DNA of 64,000 nucleotides, from positions 516,001-580,000 of the forward strand of contig JACEFZ010011063.1 in the NCBI GenBank assembly GCA_014155875.1, written 5' to 3'. Below the pieces are notes generated by a model. The model was not told where the DNA came from. It did not search any database and worked only from the letters and a program-made list of their open reading frames with translations. This stretch comes from Cepaea nemoralis (lineage: Eukaryota; Mollusca; Gastropoda; Stylommatophora; Helicidae). Both the position numbers and the translations under genes were made by a program. Numbering within the stretch: position 1 is the first letter of the stretch; every line of letters starts with the position of its first letter. Shown one piece after another: positions 22,563 to 34,579 of this stretch.

Positions 22563-24290
22563 GACACATCCACCACCCACACACACATCCCCCATTCACT
22601 CCAAATCCCCCACCCAACCACACACACATACAATACATTTCCCCACCCATCCACCACATCCCTACACCTACACATCTCCCCGACCACACACACCTCTCAC
22701 CCACCACACATCCCATCCACCCACACCCCAAGCACACATACATTCATTAACCCACACATCCCCAACCTACACACATCTCCCCACCCACTCACATATCCTC
22801 TACCCGTCCCATTTCCCACCAACAATCACTCATCCAATATCCTCCTCCACCCACACACCTCCAACCACTCAACCAAACACATATTCCTCAGCCACACACA
22901 CATCTCCCCATCAACTCACATATTCCGCACCTACCCACACACAAATTCCGCACTCACCCACATAATCTCCCATCTCCCCCAGCCCACTCACAGATCCCGA
23001 GCCCACACCTGCAAACATCCCCCACCATCTCCTAACCTGCACACACTCACCCACCCACATATCCTCTACCCACCCACACATCCTCTACCCACCCATCCCC
23101 CAACCAACATCCCTTAACCACACACCCTTACTCATATACAATCACCCACCCACACATCCTCTACCCAACCACACATCCTCCACCCAACCACACATCCTCC
23201 ATCCACCCATTCCCCCAGCCACACATCCCTTAACCACACACCCCTACCCATATACACACACATCCCCACCCACGCACAATCTCCCCACCCATACAAACAT
23301 CCCTCACACACATCCCCACCCACCAACACATTCCCCATTCACAAACACACACCTCCCATCCACGCACACACAACCCATACATTCATCCCCTCACACATCC
23401 CTAGACACACGTACTTATCCCTCAACCACTAACACCCACACATCCCTTACCCACTCATCAACACATACATCTCCTATCTACCCACCCACACTCACACATC
23501 CTAACCACCCATCCCCCACCCTCACACACATCCTTCACCCACCCACAAACCCAACCACACCTGCACCCACCCACACAAACATCATTTATCCACACCCAGC
23601 TCCCCTCCCACACAATACCACACCCACACACATCCCAAAGACACATCCCTCACCCACACACACATCTATCCACACATCTCTTACCCATCCACACATCCCC
23701 CAACTACAATCACCCTCACTACCCACACATACATCCTCCATCCAGCCACACACCCTCACCCAGCCAGACATATCCCCCACCCACACAAGCATCTCCAAAT
23801 CCATCACTCACACCCATCACGCACCCTCCCCCAACCCACACACATCCCCCACACACATTCACCCACACATCTCTCACCCACACACACTCCCCACCCATCC
23901 TCCCAAACATCCCACACCCATACACATCCCTCACCCACACACACATCCCCAAACCCACAACCACCCCCACCTGCACACATCTGCCACCCACCACATATCT
24001 CCCCACCCACACATATACCCCCACCCATCCCATAACCCACCATCAATCATCCACCAACATAACCTCCTCCACCCACTCACCCACAACCACCTAGACAAAC
24101 ACACATCCCCACCCAAAAACACATATCCCCATATACCCATACATCTCGCACGCACCCACACACAAAACCCACACCTACCCACACACAAATCCCCCACCCA
24201 CACAAACCCACCCCGCCCACCCACACATCCTGAGCCCACCCACACACATCACGAATCCACCCACACACACATCCCCCGATCCCCCCAACC
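22563..24290 (+). repeat. C/A-rich degenerate minisatellite
   Basis: About 1.7 kb of CCCACACATCC-type variants, the same composition as 1-1445. The long frames on both strands are compositional artefacts. Confidence 0.9.
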
Positions 24291-24428
24291 TACTATTATG
24301 ATCAAACTCCCACACTTTACGCACACATACAGTGACGATTGTCGTGAGCATTGTCGTAAGATTGTAAAGAAAATGGAGAAAAATTGTACATTACACATTT
24401 TGTAACTTAAAAATTAGTGATGCAATTT

Positions 24429-24511
<83 letters not shown>

Positions 24512-24649
24512 TCACTAACGCTCTCACTCACATTACAGTAATGTTATATTATACATGATAAAATCAAGTGTCATACATACAAAATGATAATGTGAAAGAT
24601 GAAAATACACAAAAAATATGAAATGGCATGTTACTGGACATGCGAGCAC

Positions 24650-24735
<86 letters not shown>

Positions 24736-25027
24736 CAGGCACACACACATCCCCCCTCCCCACACATACATACATATCCCTCACATACACACCCATACAT
24801 ACATCCTCACATCTAGACAAATACATGATGCCTCACATGATAACTGAAACTAATAAGAACAAACTCCCACACTTGACACACAATTGAGACACTGGCGATT
24901 GTCGTGAGAATTCTCGCAATTGCAAGAAATGGAGGAAAAATTGTACATATACATTATGTAGCGTAAAAATTAGTGATGTAATTCAACTCTCTTTTTTTTT
25001 TCTCCCCCTCTCTCTCTCTCTCTCTCT

Positions 25028-25079
<52 letters not shown>

Positions 25080-25095
25080 CGCTCTCTCTCTTGCA

Positions 25096-25143
<48 letters not shown>

Positions 25144-25361
25144 AACTCTCTCACTCACATCACAGTAATGTTGTATTATACATGATAAAATCAAGTGGCA
25201 TACAAAATGATAAGATGAGAATCAAAAAAAAAAATGGAATGGCATGTTACAGGACAATCAGGTGGCATTAAACGATACCTCGCAATATGAAAGATGAGAA
25301 TACATAAAAAATATGGAATAGCATGTTAAATGACATGCGTGGGCTCAACTCTCTCTCTCTC

Positions 25362-25402
<41 letters not shown>

Positions 25403-25425
25403 ACGTACACACACTCTCACACTCA

Positions 25426-25497
<72 letters not shown>

Positions 25498-25615
25498 TAC
25501 GCTCACTAACTCTCTCACTTGCTTTACAGTAATTTACATGAATTCATTTTATGCATGTTAAAATCAAGTGCATCAAATTGATAATATAAAAAAAAAATGA
25601 GAATACACAAAACAT
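24291..25615 (+). repeat. Repeated spacer modules with (CT)n tracts
   Basis: Two copies of the module seen at 1446-1606 (24291-24430 and 24812-24985) alternate with (CT)n runs at 24431-24490, 24654-24731, 25009-25140, 25349-25400 and 25432-25494. A second spacer (ACAGTAATGTTATATTATAC onwards, with GATAAAATCAAGTG) recurs at 24535, 25163 and 25527. The array shows tandem duplication of a [spacer-(CT)n-spacer] block. Confidence 0.8.
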
Positions 25616-25625
25616 ATGGATCAGC

Positions 25626-25828
<203 letters not shown>

Positions 25829-25846
25829 CGCACTCTCTTTATGCAG

Positions 25847-26069
25847 ATCCAGAAAGAGGACTACAGCTCTGGCACGCAGATCATGGACCCCACTCTCCTG
25901 GTTATCTGCGATTATTTGCATACTATCTTACATATGAGCGCAGTGAATGGACCCGACCCGACACAGGCACCCCCGATTATGGGTAACGATGGGTCATGTG
26001 TCCACCCAGAGGCCATCCGGAGTTATCTGTTATCTCAAACAAATGATAACATTGAGTTATATTTGCCAG
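25847..26069 (+). CDS. Serpin-like gene, exon encoding the helix D to F region
   Basis: The acceptor is CACTCTCTTTATGCAG and the donor is CCAG|GTATTG. Phase is 0 at entry, consistent with the preceding exon, and 1 at exit. The 74 codons read IQKEDYSSGTQIMDPTLL and end IRSYLLSQTNDNIELYLP, matching the serpin helix F segment usually read as INxWVxxxTxxKIxxLLP. The middle part is divergent and shorter than in classical serpins, so homology there rests on context. The codon split across the next junction is G+AC (Asp), giving YLPDQLTKWTLLL, exactly the serpin order. Confidence 0.78.
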
Positions 26070-26284
26070 GTATTGCCAGTTGTTAGTCTGTCTGCATGTC
26101 TGTCTGTCAGTTTGTTCAGCTTGTCCATTGCCTTAATCTGTCTCTCTGCAATTTGTGACTAGAAACAACTAGAATGTTGAACAGAGGCCCCGGAGATGTG
26201 GACATACAGACGAATACATCGTATTTCATGGAAACAAAAACAATCAAATACAGACAGTGTAGAAAACCCGCGAATAGAGGCAAC

Positions 26285-26515
26285 TGAATTATTTTGGTCA
26301 TGTTAAAAAACATAGTACTTTTATAAAAACCATACTGGAGGGCAAGGTTGCGGGCAAGCGAGCAAGAGGAAGACAAAGATGCAAGTGGGAAGATAACATC
26401 AAGAGAAGGACGAACACCAATCTGACAGAATGTACAGTCAGGGCGAGAGACAGAAAGTGTTGGAGACCATTGCAGCCCACCTTCATTGTGGAGACGGCAC
26501 CTGATTGATTGATTT
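26285..26515 (+). mobile_element. LINE 3'-end fragment
   Basis: The + strand reads a LINE ORF2 C-terminus: YFGHVKKHSTFIKTILEGKV, then KRARGRQRCKWEDNI, then TECTVRARDRKCW. It is followed by a short ATTGATTGATT tail. This is a 5'-truncated copy of a non-LTR retrotransposon. No target duplication was identified. Confidence 0.75.
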
Positions 26516-26519
26516 TGTG

Positions 26520-28402
26520 ACAGTGATAGATACTCAGCCGCAGAGCAAGCACGAGAGGAGGATTCTGATCGTCAGAAGTAGTCCCCCTTCCTGGAATGTT
26601 TTGGTCTTGATACTCCCTGCGAAAGGGCCCGCCGAGTGTCTTTCTCCTGCAGTGCGATTGAACCATGTTTCGAGACGTTGCGATGTCATCGTTCTTGTGC
26701 TGTTTCCGTGCCTGTCCCATACCTGCGAACTTTGCCTGCCCTCAGGCCACACCTCCCTCGGGGATGAGAGCCTCTTGCATCCACTGCTTTGTCCACTCAC
26801 ACCACTGCCTCGGGAGGAGAGCCTAATGCACCCTGTGCTTCGTGCCCTCACGCAACTCTAGAAATGTCAAGAAAGACATGGTGGAGGTCTTCAAGCGCTG
26901 TGCTGCAGAGGCCAATAACGCAAAATGGGAATCATGAAGGAGATTGGAGGTGATAAAACACTGCGAAAATTCTGGAAACTGCACAGACAAATGCAAAGAA
27001 AAGATCGGTCTACGACAGTGGGAACAATTTATAGAGATGATGGGGTGCGCGTGACAAAAGACAAAGAGAAAGGGGAGGCGTTTCTCCAGAGATTTTTAGA
27101 GCAGACCAATCATAATGATGCGGACACCAGGGATGCAGTTAGACAGTAATTATCTGGCACCATGAAGAATATGCATTATGAAGACATCATACGGGTTGAA
27201 GATGTTAAATATATTTTGAAAAAGGCAAAAGACTCGGCACCAGGGCCCGATGGGGTTAGGTATGGCCACATAAAGGCTTTGAGCGATGCAAACCTGAAGG
27301 AGATGACCGACTGCTTTAACCAGAGCATTCGGACAGCATCAGTACCGCAAGATTGGGTGTACAGCTGTCTCATCCCTCTCCCAAAACCATTCAAGGATCG
27401 TTCAAAGCTTAGCGGCATTTGATCATCACTCTTCAAAATACATTTGGGAAGGTTCTAGAGAAGATAGTCGCTGTCAAGCTGCAAGAGTTTTTGGAAAGGG
27501 GGAAGCTTCTTCCAAGAGGCCTGGGAAGCTACAGGCCAGGAAAAGATACCTGGTCAAATGCAGCCACTTTTGCCTTTGATGTTTATGATGGGTTCCAGAG
27601 CAGACAGGAAACGGTGGCGGCAGCGCTTGATCTCGAGGATGCATACAACAGAGTTCGATATGATATTTTGATGACCGCACTGGTGGAGAAGGAAGTCAAT
27701 CCCTGTTTGGTGAACTGGATAACAACCGTCCTGCATTCTCGTCGGGTTGCTCTCCGTCTGGGTGCATGGACCTCAGAGCCACATATTTTAACGCCGGGAC
27801 TGCCACAGGGATCTGCAATATACGAGCAAGACTGCAAACCTAGACTCCCCAGTAGTGTGTATGCGTTACATCCTTGGTCTGCCGACTGTTGCTGGTAGGC
27901 TCAAGGTGATGCAGGCGAAGGCATACCTCAGAGTAGCTGCAGACACAGACCACCCACTGCATGAGTCGCTGGACGCAGTTAAGGGTCAGCGACTGATAAG
28001 AGGGAAATCATGGATGGCTCAGGCGGAGGATACGATCAGACAGGTGTGCCCCTTGGAGAACATTAGGCGAGGAGAGGAGTGGGTCAAAGTGCCAGCGGAG
28101 CAGTCAGACTTGTGCAGAGTTATAATCACATTAAGCCGGGAGTGCAGGGAGTGGCCAGCAGGGACCACGGAAGTGGAAATCCAGCAGCTAATTCAGGATA
28201 ATGCTCACTCGTGTGATGTGATTATCTACACAGATGGGTCGGTATTGAGAGGTAGGAGAAGTGCCTGGGGGTTCTTAGCAAAATCTAATGGTCGACGTTT
28301 GGTGCAGGAGAGCCTGGCATATGATACCACACCATCTAGCTTAAAAATGGAGATGGAGGCTGTCAGTGCAGTTTTCCGCTGGATGGAGAATACGACACAC
28401 AC

Positions 28403-28444
<42 letters not shown>

Positions 28445-28930
28445 CGTGATTGTAACTGGCTCAGAAAGCATGCCGAGGAAGGTGAGGACAGGCAAGTTTC
28501 GGGCAGAGTGGCTTGCTTCGCTTCGGAGGTCACGAGTGGCAAGCATCGCCTGGATCTTTTATCCGGGGCATGTCGGTGTGCTGGGGTATGAACAGGCGGA
28601 CAGATTGGCTGGCTCTGCAAAACTTGGTGGAGTATTGATGCATGTCAAGGCAGACGTGGTTGCGGCATTGTGGGAGCAGGTGTACACCTCGGAGGAGCAA
28701 ATGGATCACCATGGTCTGGCAAGAATGAGACAGCGAGGAGTGACGGGGGGATCTGGCAAACGCTCGACGCTTCAGAGGTATGGGGAGACGGACATATAAT
28801 CAGATTGCTACTGGTACTATCAGTGTTGGACCACTTCTCTGGCTGCTGGGGATGGGGGCGGAGCGATTATGGGAATGCCCCGAAATCTGTGATGTCGGTT
28901 CTTAAATCAACCAATCAATCAGTCAATCAA
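26520..28930 (+). mobile_element. I/Ingi-type LINE with RT and RNase H, degenerate
   Basis: Pieces in order are an RT N-terminal region (26925-27149 and 27162-27422, with AKDSAPGPDGVRYGHI), then a fingers/palm region (27419-27820, with LDLEDAYNRVRYDIL and GLPQGS). The frame then jumps at about 27825 to the region after the palm, so the YADD box is missing. An RNase H domain follows (28201-28650): YTDGS, the EMEA helix and YPGHVGVLGYEQADRLAG. The third acidic site reads VTGSES where Asp is expected, and a (CA)n tract is embedded in the domain. The 3' end has AATCAATCAGTCAATCAA. Presence of RNase H suggests the I group. Confidence 0.8.
28394..28442 (+). repeat. (CA)n microsatellite inside RNase H domain
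   Basis: A (CA)n run lies in the LINE reading frame and adds about 14 His/Thr codons between the glutamate helix and the next strand without breaking the frame. Confidence 0.95.
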
Positions 28931-29221
28931 AACACAATTCTAGCACATGTGGTCGTGGGAAGCCAGCTTCTTCCCTGGCCACTGCCTCTGTTGCCTCCGA
29001 GCCGGCGAGTCCTCATACGCCGGCGTTCGCCTTCGCTGAAAGGTTCCTTTCTTCGTACCCTGTTCTTGCGCATGAAACTGCACTTTGGTAAACCGGCGCT
29101 TCCTCTGGGCTACTTAGCTGTGGATTGGGTTCCTCGACCCCTTTCCTGGTCTCTGCGTACAAAAGTGTCAGATAAGTATATCGTAATATAAAGGAATAAA
29201 CTGTTTTGAAAACTAGAGTGT
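28931..29221. other. Unassigned spacer
   Basis: Non-coding sequence between LINE tail and minisatellite. A weak palindrome-rich stretch (GCCGGCGAGTCC...GCCGGCG) lies near 29000. I see no gene. Confidence 0.4.
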
Positions 29222-30582
29222 CCAACAGTTATACAATAAAACCGGGTTTTAGTAAACAGCGAGAACAGACAATACATCCGGGTTATTGTAAAGTAAACAA
29301 CGAGAACAGACAATAAAGCCGGATTATTGTAAAGTAAACAGCGAGAACAGACAATAAAGCCGGGTTATTGTAAAGTAAACAGCGAGAACAGACAATAAAA
29401 CCAGGTTATTGTAAAGTAAACAGCGAGAACAGATAATAATAACGGGTTATTGTAAAATAAACAGCGAGAACAGACAATAAAACCGGGTTATTATAAAATA
29501 AACAGCGAGAACAGACAATAAAGCCGGATTATTGTAAAGTAAACAGCGAGAACAGACAATAAAGCCGGGTTATTGTAAAGTAAACAGCGAGAACAGACAA
29601 TAAAGCCGGGTTATTGTAAAGTAAACAGCGAGAACAGACAATAAATCAGGGTTATTGTAAAGTAAACAACGAGAACAAACAATAAAGTTGGGTTATCGTA
29701 AAGTAAACAGCGAGAACAGACAATAAAACCGGGTTATTGTAAAGTAAACAGCGAGAACAGACAATAAAGCCGGGTTATCGTAAAGTAAACAGCGAGAACA
29801 GACAATAAAGCCGGGTTATTGTAAAGTAAACAGCGAGAACAGACAATAAAGCCGGGTTATTGTAAAGTAAACAGCGAGAACAGACAATAAAGCCGGGTTA
29901 TCGTAAAGTAAACAGCGAGAACAGACAATAAAGCCGGATTATTGTAAAGTAAACAGCGAGAACAGACAATAAAGCCGGGTTATTGTAAAGTAAACAGCGA
30001 GAACAGACAATAAAGAGTGGTTATTGTAAAGTAAACAGCGAAAACAGACAATAAAGCCGGGTTATCGTAAAGTAAACAGCCAGAACAGACAAGAAAGCCG
30101 GGTTATCGTAAAGTAAACAACGAGAACAGACAATAAAGCCGGGTTATTGTAAAGTAAACAGCGAGAACAGACAATAAAGCCGGGTTATTGTAAAGTAAAC
30201 AGCGAGAACAGACAATAAGCCGGTTTATAGTAAAGTAAACAGCGAGAACAGACAATAAAGCCGGGTTATCGTAAAGTAAACAACGAGAACAGACAATAAA
30301 GCCGTGTTATCGTAAAGTAAACAACGAGAACAGACAATAAAGCCGGGTTATCGTAAGGTAAACAGCGAGAACAGACAATAAAGCCGGGTTATCGTAAAGT
30401 AAACAACGAGAACAGACAATAAAGCCGGGTTATCGTAAGGTAAACAGCGAGAACAGACAATAAAGCCGGGTTATCGTAAGGTAAACAGCGAGAACAGACA
30501 ATAAAGCCGGGTTATCGTAAAGTAAACAACGAGAACAGACAATAAAGCCGGGTTATTGTAAAGTAAACAGCGAAAACAGAAA
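29222..30582 (+). repeat. 41-bp minisatellite with AATAAA in most units
   Basis: About 33 units read GACAATAAAGCCGGGTTATT then GTAAAGTAAACAGCGAGAACA, with few substitutions (ATT/ATC, AGC/AAC). Homogeneity is highest in the centre. Most units contain AATAAA. There are no spacers between units, so this is not a CRISPR array. Confidence 0.97.
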
Positions 30583-31017
30583 ATGTTCACGTCTTAGACA
30601 TCCTGGTGACATGACGCTAGAGTGACTTTCTTATAGACACATCAGGGCTGATGTTTCCTTGGTTGATGGGGACAAAATCACACTCTGTGTACCCAGCAGC
30701 TTACAAATATATGCAGTCTGTCTCCAGAAATCAGAAACCCTGAAATCTTTTTCATTATTCATTTCCCTTTTCTCATGAAAGGTTTTCTCTCCTTTTACTC
30801 TTATTCTCCTCTTTGGCCATAACGTGTCAGAGCTGCGCACTCTTCCTCATATCACCGTAAAGATTATTTCTGTCGGGGGGCAAAACGAAAAACGCTAACC
30901 TGCACATTTCACGGCGACTGCACTAGCCAGGCGGCCATAAATCCTCTGCCTCAATCCCATCCCCACCTTCTCCTCCTGCCCCACGCCGAAAGATATTATA
31001 GGCAGTAGATGACTGTT
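30583..31017. other. Spacer with SINE-like fragment
   Basis: 30862-30950 (CTGTCGGGGGGCAAAACG to CCAGGCGGCC) matches, in the opposite orientation, part of the SINE-like segment at 40085-40215. The rest holds no gene. Confidence 0.55.
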
Positions 31018-32155
31018 GTCCACCCAGGCCAGATTATACACGTGTGCTATTGTTGTTCACATAACCACCCAGGCCAGGCTATACACGTGTGCTATTGTTG
31101 TTCAACAACCACCCAGACCAGGTTATACACGTGTGCTATTGTTGTTCAACAACCACCCAGGCCAGGGTATACACGTGTGCTATTGTTATTCACATAACCA
31201 CCCAGGCCAGGTTATACACGTGTGCTATTGTTATTCACATAACCACCCAGGCCAGGTTATACACGTGTGCTATTGTTATTCACATAACCACCCAGGCCAG
31301 GTTATACACGTGTGCTATTGTTATTCACATAACCACCCAGGCCAGGTTATACACGTGTGCTATTGTTGTTCACATAACCACCCAGGCCAGGCTATACACG
31401 TGTGCTATTGTTATTCAACAACCACCCAGGCCAGGCTATACACGTGTGCTATTGTTATTCAACAACCACCCAGGCCAGGCTATACACGTGTGCTATTGTT
31501 GTTCACATAACCACCCAGACCAGGTTATACACGTGTGCTATTGTTGTTCACATAACCACCCAGGCCAGGGTATACACGTGTGCTATTGTTGTTCACATAA
31601 CCACCCAGGCCAGGCTATACACGTGTGCTATTGTTGTTCAACAACAACCCAGGCCAGGCTATACACGTGTGCTATTGTTGTTCACATAACCACCCAGGCC
31701 AGGTTATACACGTGTGCTATTGTTATTCAACAACCACCCAGGCCAGGCTATACACGTGTGCTATTGTTGTTCACATAACCACCCAGGCCAGGCTATACAC
31801 GTGTGCTATTGTTATTCAACAACCACCCAGGCCAGGCTATACACGTGTGCTATTGTTGTTCACATAACCACCCAGGCCAGGCTATACACGTGTGCTATTT
31901 TTGTTCAACAACCACCCAGGCCAGGCTATACACGTGTGCTATTGTAGTTCACATAACCACCCAGGCCAGGCTATACACGTGTGCTATTGTTGTTCACATA
32001 ACCACCCAGGCCAGGTTATACACGTGTGCTATTGTTGTTCACATAACCACCCAGGCCAGGTTATTATACACGTGAGCTATTGTTGTTCACACAACCAGCA
32101 TGGCCAGGTCTTATACGTGTGTTATTGTTGTTCACATAACCACTCAGGCCAGGGT
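31018..32155 (+). repeat. 45-bp minisatellite with a CACGTG in each unit
   Basis: About 25 units read CCACCCAGGCCAGGCTATAC then ACGTGTGCTATTGTTGTTCA then CATAA, with 44-bp variants having TTCAACAA. Nearly every unit contains the palindrome CACGTG. Open frames in three phases are artefacts of the regular period. Confidence 0.97.
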
Positions 32156-32435
32156 AGAAACATTTGTAATTCTTTGTCACACATAAGCGCATGTCCACAT
32201 GATGACTGGCATGTCAGTTTTGATGATTGCAGCATGTTTCCAAATTCTGTCAAACACATAACACTCTTGCTAGTAACAGTATGTTACTAAACTATCTTAT
32301 ACATACAGTAATGTTGATGATGATATCATGTTGCTAATTCCTCTTATACAATCAACAATAGTGCTGGCGATTGTCTGTTAATAACCATGTTAAGCGTTTA
32401 TTGCACACACTCATCTCGGAAACATATCCTTGCTT

Positions 32436-32678
32436 TAAAAAAATTGTTTGCATATCCTTTACAGGACATCGCTGTCAACATCAGCATCTTTAAGCTGATT
32501 GTTGATTTCTTGGCAAGATTACTCTCAGTAGTTTGCCATTGCTTTCTGAGCGGTCGGCTCACATTACCCCGTAAGTTCCCGACGAGATTCGAACTGATTA
32601 TCACCGTCGTCACGTTACTTACGAGAGTATACGAGATTACGGAGAAAAGTCGCTAACCTCTAGGCCAGGAAGCCGGCC
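32436..32678 (-). mobile_element. SINE (tRNA head, RTE-like tail), 11-bp TSD
   Basis: Read on the minus strand it begins GGCCGGCTTCCTGGCC. It carries a perfect RNA polymerase III A box (TGGCCTAGAGG, 32657-32667) and a B-box core GTTCGAATC (32586-32594). The body includes AAAGCAATGGCAAACTACTG and AATCTTGCCAAG, and a T-rich tail ends it. TATCCTTGCTT is present at 32425-32435 and 32679-32689 as target duplication. It is the same family as 9097-9344. Lies in the intron before the exon at 32851. Confidence 0.88.
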
Positions 32679-32850
32679 TATCCTTGCTTACAATCCTATT
32701 AAAAAACCTTCCTTGCATACAATCATCCCAGACAACAATCCGTGTATACATTGACGCCAGACAACCGTTCTTGACAGCAAGCCAAACATGATACAAACAA
32801 ATTTCATGAACACATCCACAGTCCAACAACTGTTTCCTTGACCACCACAG

Positions 32851-32987
32851 ACCAGCTGACCAAGTGGACCTTACTCCTCATCAGCACAATGGTGGTGCGT
32901 GCAGAGTGGCAGGACATGTTTGACCCAGAGAAAACTTACAAACATCGTTTTCTAATCTTGGACCCCGTCACGCACAGGAGCATCATG
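32851..32987 (+). CDS. Serpin-like gene, exon encoding strand s3A region
   Basis: The acceptor is TTTCCTTGACCACCACAG and the donor is ATG|GTGAGT. Two bases complete the Asp codon from the previous exon, then 45 codons end exactly at a codon border (phase 0). QLTKWTLLLISTMVVRAEW matches the serpin segment usually written TxLVLVNAxYFKGxW, with the Trp kept. MFDPEKTYKHRFLI matches the FDPExTxxxxF block. The product then ends at the position of the conserved Met-Met pair, whose continuation is encoded by the exon at 58159. Asn and the aromatic FKG residues are replaced, so this serpin is divergent. Confidence 0.85.
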
Positions 32988-33045
32988 GTGAGTTGTTTGT
33001 CTGTATCCCACTGACTAACTGGAGTTGAGCATATGAACACAGTTC

Positions 33046-33240
33046 ATGTATGCATGTAGGCAAATAGGTAGGCAGGTACGCACGTACGCACGCACGTGTT
33101 CAAGTATGTGCGTGCGTCTGTGTGCGTGTATGTATGTATGTAAATATTATGTAAGTATTACGTATGCATGTGTGTGCGTGCGTGCGTGCGTGCGCGTGCG
33201 TGCGCGTGCGTGCGCGTGCGTGCGTGTGTGTGTGTTCAAT
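33046..33240 (+). repeat. GT/GC alternating microsatellite
   Basis: The tract GTGCGTGCGTGC with GCGC interruptions is a long alternating purine-pyrimidine run (33165-33235), of a kind able to adopt Z-DNA. Confidence 0.9.
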
Positions 33241-33600
33241 TCAATTCACTTCAACTTTATATTAAAAGGGTTACAAATTGGACACGCAGTCCGTCTTACA
33301 TTCGGCCCTTCCAATCGCTAATCTTTCATTCATCAATAGTGCATGATACATTCACATAGGAAAATACATTGTCAAATGAATGTTGTAAACATAAACAATG
33401 CATATTACAATGTTATGAGACACATCCCTAACCCATCCACACATCCCCCTCCGACCCATATAACCCCCATCCACCCACACACACCCCCATCCACCCACAC
33501 ACCCACCCATCCACCCACACACATACCCCACCCACATATACTCCCACCCACCCCCACCTCCCACATACCCACCCCACCCACCCACACACACACACAGACA
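33241..33600 (+). repeat. Composite repeat: core module plus C/A-rich tail
   Basis: 33241-33424 matches the core at 22407-22562 (GGGTTACAAATTGGACACGC, TTACATTCGGCCCTTCCAAT, ATAAACAATGCATATTACA). It is followed immediately by a short 175-bp version of the C/A-rich minisatellite. Confidence 0.8.
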
Positions 33601-33682
33601 CACACATGCATACGTAATATAATACTTACATAATACATATTGTATCACATTACCATTACATAGCATTATTATTAGATATGTA

Positions 33683-33699
33683 TACCTGTCTGTCTATCT

Positions 33700-33730
<31 letters not shown>

Positions 33731-33800
33731 CGTCCGTCCGTCTTTCGGTCCGTCCGTCTGTCTGTCTGTCTGTCTGCATGCCTGTCTGTCTACGTACCTG
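33683..33800 (+). repeat. (TCTG)n/(TCCG)n microsatellite
   Basis: Tetranucleotide TCTG repeats contain a TCCG sub-block, which suggests a point mutation followed by expansion. Confidence 0.9.
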
Positions 33801-33884
33801 TCTGGCCTGACGTTACAATTAACTTCAGCAAGTTTTACTGTTTGCAGTTGGCTGGGTAACTTTTACGTTCAGTAGTTTACCACA

Positions 33885-34579
33885 GACAAGTCAGAATATT
33901 ATGTAAGGAGGCAAAAGAATCATGGCTTGAGGAAAAGTGCTTAGAAATTGAAAACCAACACAAGTCAAAATACTAAATTAGTGCACAAAAGAATTCAGGA
34001 ACTTACTAATAAAAGAACAAGTACATCAACAGGGTGTCTAAAAACTAAAGATGGCAAAATCATAATAGAAAAAGACCACATTCTACATGTATAGACAGAT
34101 TATGTGAAACACCTTTATGATGATAACAGAGACGAACAGTATGATATTAGATTTAATAATGAAGGACCGCCAATTTTGGAGATGAAGGTTCGAAATGTTC
34201 TTAAGCATATGAAAGCTGGCAAGGCCCCACGGTGCAGATAACATCACAACAGAAATGATTAAAGCTTTAGAAGAATTTGGACTAGAGCAAGTCACCAGAC
34301 TGATGAACACATTATATGATACTGGAGATATACCTCCTGAATTATGTAACTCTGTATTTATTGCAATCCCAAAGAAATCAGGAACCTTGGAATGTGATCA
34401 ACATAGAACAATTAGTATAATGAGTCACATCACAAAGATTTTGCTAAGAATTATCATGCAAAGAGTGAGGAAGAAGATACAACCTGAAATAGGGGAAGAA
34501 CAATGTGGGTTTGTAGAAGGAAAGGGTACAGTAAATGCTGTGTATATGCTGCGAACAGTTATTGAACGTGCTATAGAAG
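33885..34579 (+). mobile_element. RTE/BovB-like LINE, 5' part
   Basis: The + strand starts within the linker before RT, with stops and frameshifts. It then reads KMK/GK-type motifs near 34210 and a clean frame from 34255: MIKALEEFGLEQVTRLMN, IPPELCNSVFIAIPKKSG, EEQCGFVEGKGTVNAVYML, ERAIE. The frame is cut at 34580 by a solo LTR and resumes without loss at 36675. Motif order (CGFxxGKGT, FIDYTKAFD, RYADD, MPWT-type tail) is that of RTE/BovB-like elements. 5'-truncated; no endonuclease is seen. Confidence 0.82.

Noticed and set aside
29222..30582. CRISPR-like array of 41-bp repeats
   Set aside because: Units are directly contiguous with no variable spacers, and the context is eukaryotic; it is a minisatellite.
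31016..32290. Overlapping frames of CYCC-type Cys-rich repeats
   Set aside because: They come from the 45-bp minisatellite in three phases with 44-bp variants; no consistent single frame.
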